Source of the DNA: Candidatus Zixiibacteriota bacterium
GTDB lineage: Bacteria > Zixibacteria > MSB-5A5 > GN15 > FEB-12
Direction: 5' to 3'
DNA: 5,869 bases
NCBI GenBank assembly: GCA_030619345.1
Contig: JAUXBO010000171.1
Location: 1 to 5,869, forward strand
A program made the translations under genes and the position numbers. Below, in pieces: positions 5,423 to 5,869 of the stretch. Position 1 is the stretch's first letter. Every line of letters begins with the position of its first letter. The notes below the pieces were generated by a model. It was not told where the DNA came from. It saw only the letters and a program-made list of their open reading frames with translations, and ran no database searches.

Positions 5423-5869
5423 GAACGTATCTCGATCAGTAAAATCTCTTGTAGAAAATATCGAGAGTAACAAACTCATCACTCCGGCGGCGTTTGGTCT
5501 ACTGGCTATCGCGTTACTGATCCTCTTTGCGGAGTTCATATTCTCAGGCAAAATGCTGGCCGGGTCAGACATGCTCAACGCCGGTATTTTCTTCCGGTCA
5601 TTCCTGGTTGATTACGTTTTGGCCAACGGTGCCGTGCCCCAGTGGAATCCATATATTTTCGGCGGGATGCCGTTTGTCGATGCTTTTCACGGTGATATTT
5701 TCTATCCCCTCTCGGTTATGAAATTTGTTGGTGAGTTGCATCGCATGCTCGGCCTGATTCTTGTACTGCATATCTTTCTAGCCGGTGTGACCATGTATTT
5801 CTGTGCCCGACAATTCAAATTATCGAAAATCCCGTCGATTATGGCGGCGGCGACCTACATGTTTGCACC
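5403..5869 (+). CDS. YfhO-like polytopic membrane protein, N-terminal part
   Basis: An open frame from ATG at 5403 to the right edge gives 155 codons plus two bases. A basic cytoplasmic start (MKQQKSKNVSRSVK) leads to a membrane segment at about 28-48. A loop with GSDMLNAGIFFRSF (54-67) and PQWNPYIFGGMPF (79-91) follows, then DAFHGDIFYPLS (93-104) and a second membrane segment at about 114-134. The W-N-P-Y-x-F-G-G-x-P-F motif is typical of YfhO family membrane proteins, which resemble GT-C glycosyltransferases; D56 in the first outer loop sits where such enzymes place an acidic residue. In Firmicutes YfhO and its relatives are tied to glycosylation of envelope polymers. Its start lies inside the flippase-like gene (20-base overlap), with GGGA 8 bases before it, which suggests translational coupling and a shared envelope pathway. 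Full members have 700-900 residues, so most of this one is missing. Confidence 0.85.
   Translation, partial: MKQQKSKNVSRSVKSLVENIESNKLITPAAFGLLAIALLILFAEFIFSGKMLAGSDMLNAGIFFRSFLVDYVLANGAVPQWNPYIFGGMPFVDAFHGDIFYPLSVMKFVGELHRMLGLILVLHIFLAGVTMYFCARQFKLSKIPSIMAAATYMFA

Overview
The window looks like chromosomal DNA from an uncultured bacterium of the Fibrobacterota-Chlorobiota-Bacteroidota (FCB) superphylum or a close relative, for example Zixibacteria. This placement is an inference. It rests on a secreted LVIVD beta-propeller protein with a C-terminal type A sorting domain of the type IX secretion kind (NYPNPF...GVYFYRL...KMVLLK), a second secreted beta-helix protein, and a flippase-like/YfhO-like membrane gene pair. 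No rRNA, tRNA or marker gene is present to settle it.

Layout, left to right. Bases 1-650 (minus strand) hold the N-terminal 216 residues of an exported, cysteine-rich, right-handed beta-helix protein that runs off the left edge. Bases 651-1491 hold no intact gene. The first part is AT-rich upstream sequence for the beta-helix gene. Next come a possible decayed insertion-sequence end with a helix-turn-helix remnant (about 864-1029), a strong bidirectional terminator (1082-1117), and an ATG-poor open frame on the minus strand (1139-1372) that ends just before that terminator and may be the tail of a lost gene. Bases 1492-3717 (plus) encode a 741-residue secreted protein built from 14 LVIVD-type blades, twelve of them exactly 42 residues long. 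A second bidirectional terminator follows at 3744-3773.

Bases 3821-4145 (minus) carry a small helix-hairpin-helix gene of the Cdd1 ('pathogenicity locus') kind. It appears split by a one-base slip in a run of five G. Bases 4272-4465 are an upstream region with three tandem 24-bp units, two of them near-perfect palindromes that overlay a possible -35/-10 promoter. This drives a plus-strand operon of a 318-residue flippase-like membrane protein (4466-5422) and, overlapping it by 20 bases, the start of a YfhO-like polytopic membrane protein (5403 to the right edge).

Working together: the two secreted proteins are probably cell-surface or extracellular and are transcribed away from each other. 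The last two genes probably act at the inner membrane on lipid-linked sugars or another envelope polymer, and their overlap suggests translational coupling. The most notable points are the blade arithmetic of the propeller protein, the palindrome array over the operon promoter, the repairable frameshift in the HhH gene, and the gene debris at 860-1372. I found no CRISPR array, defence system or intact mobile element.
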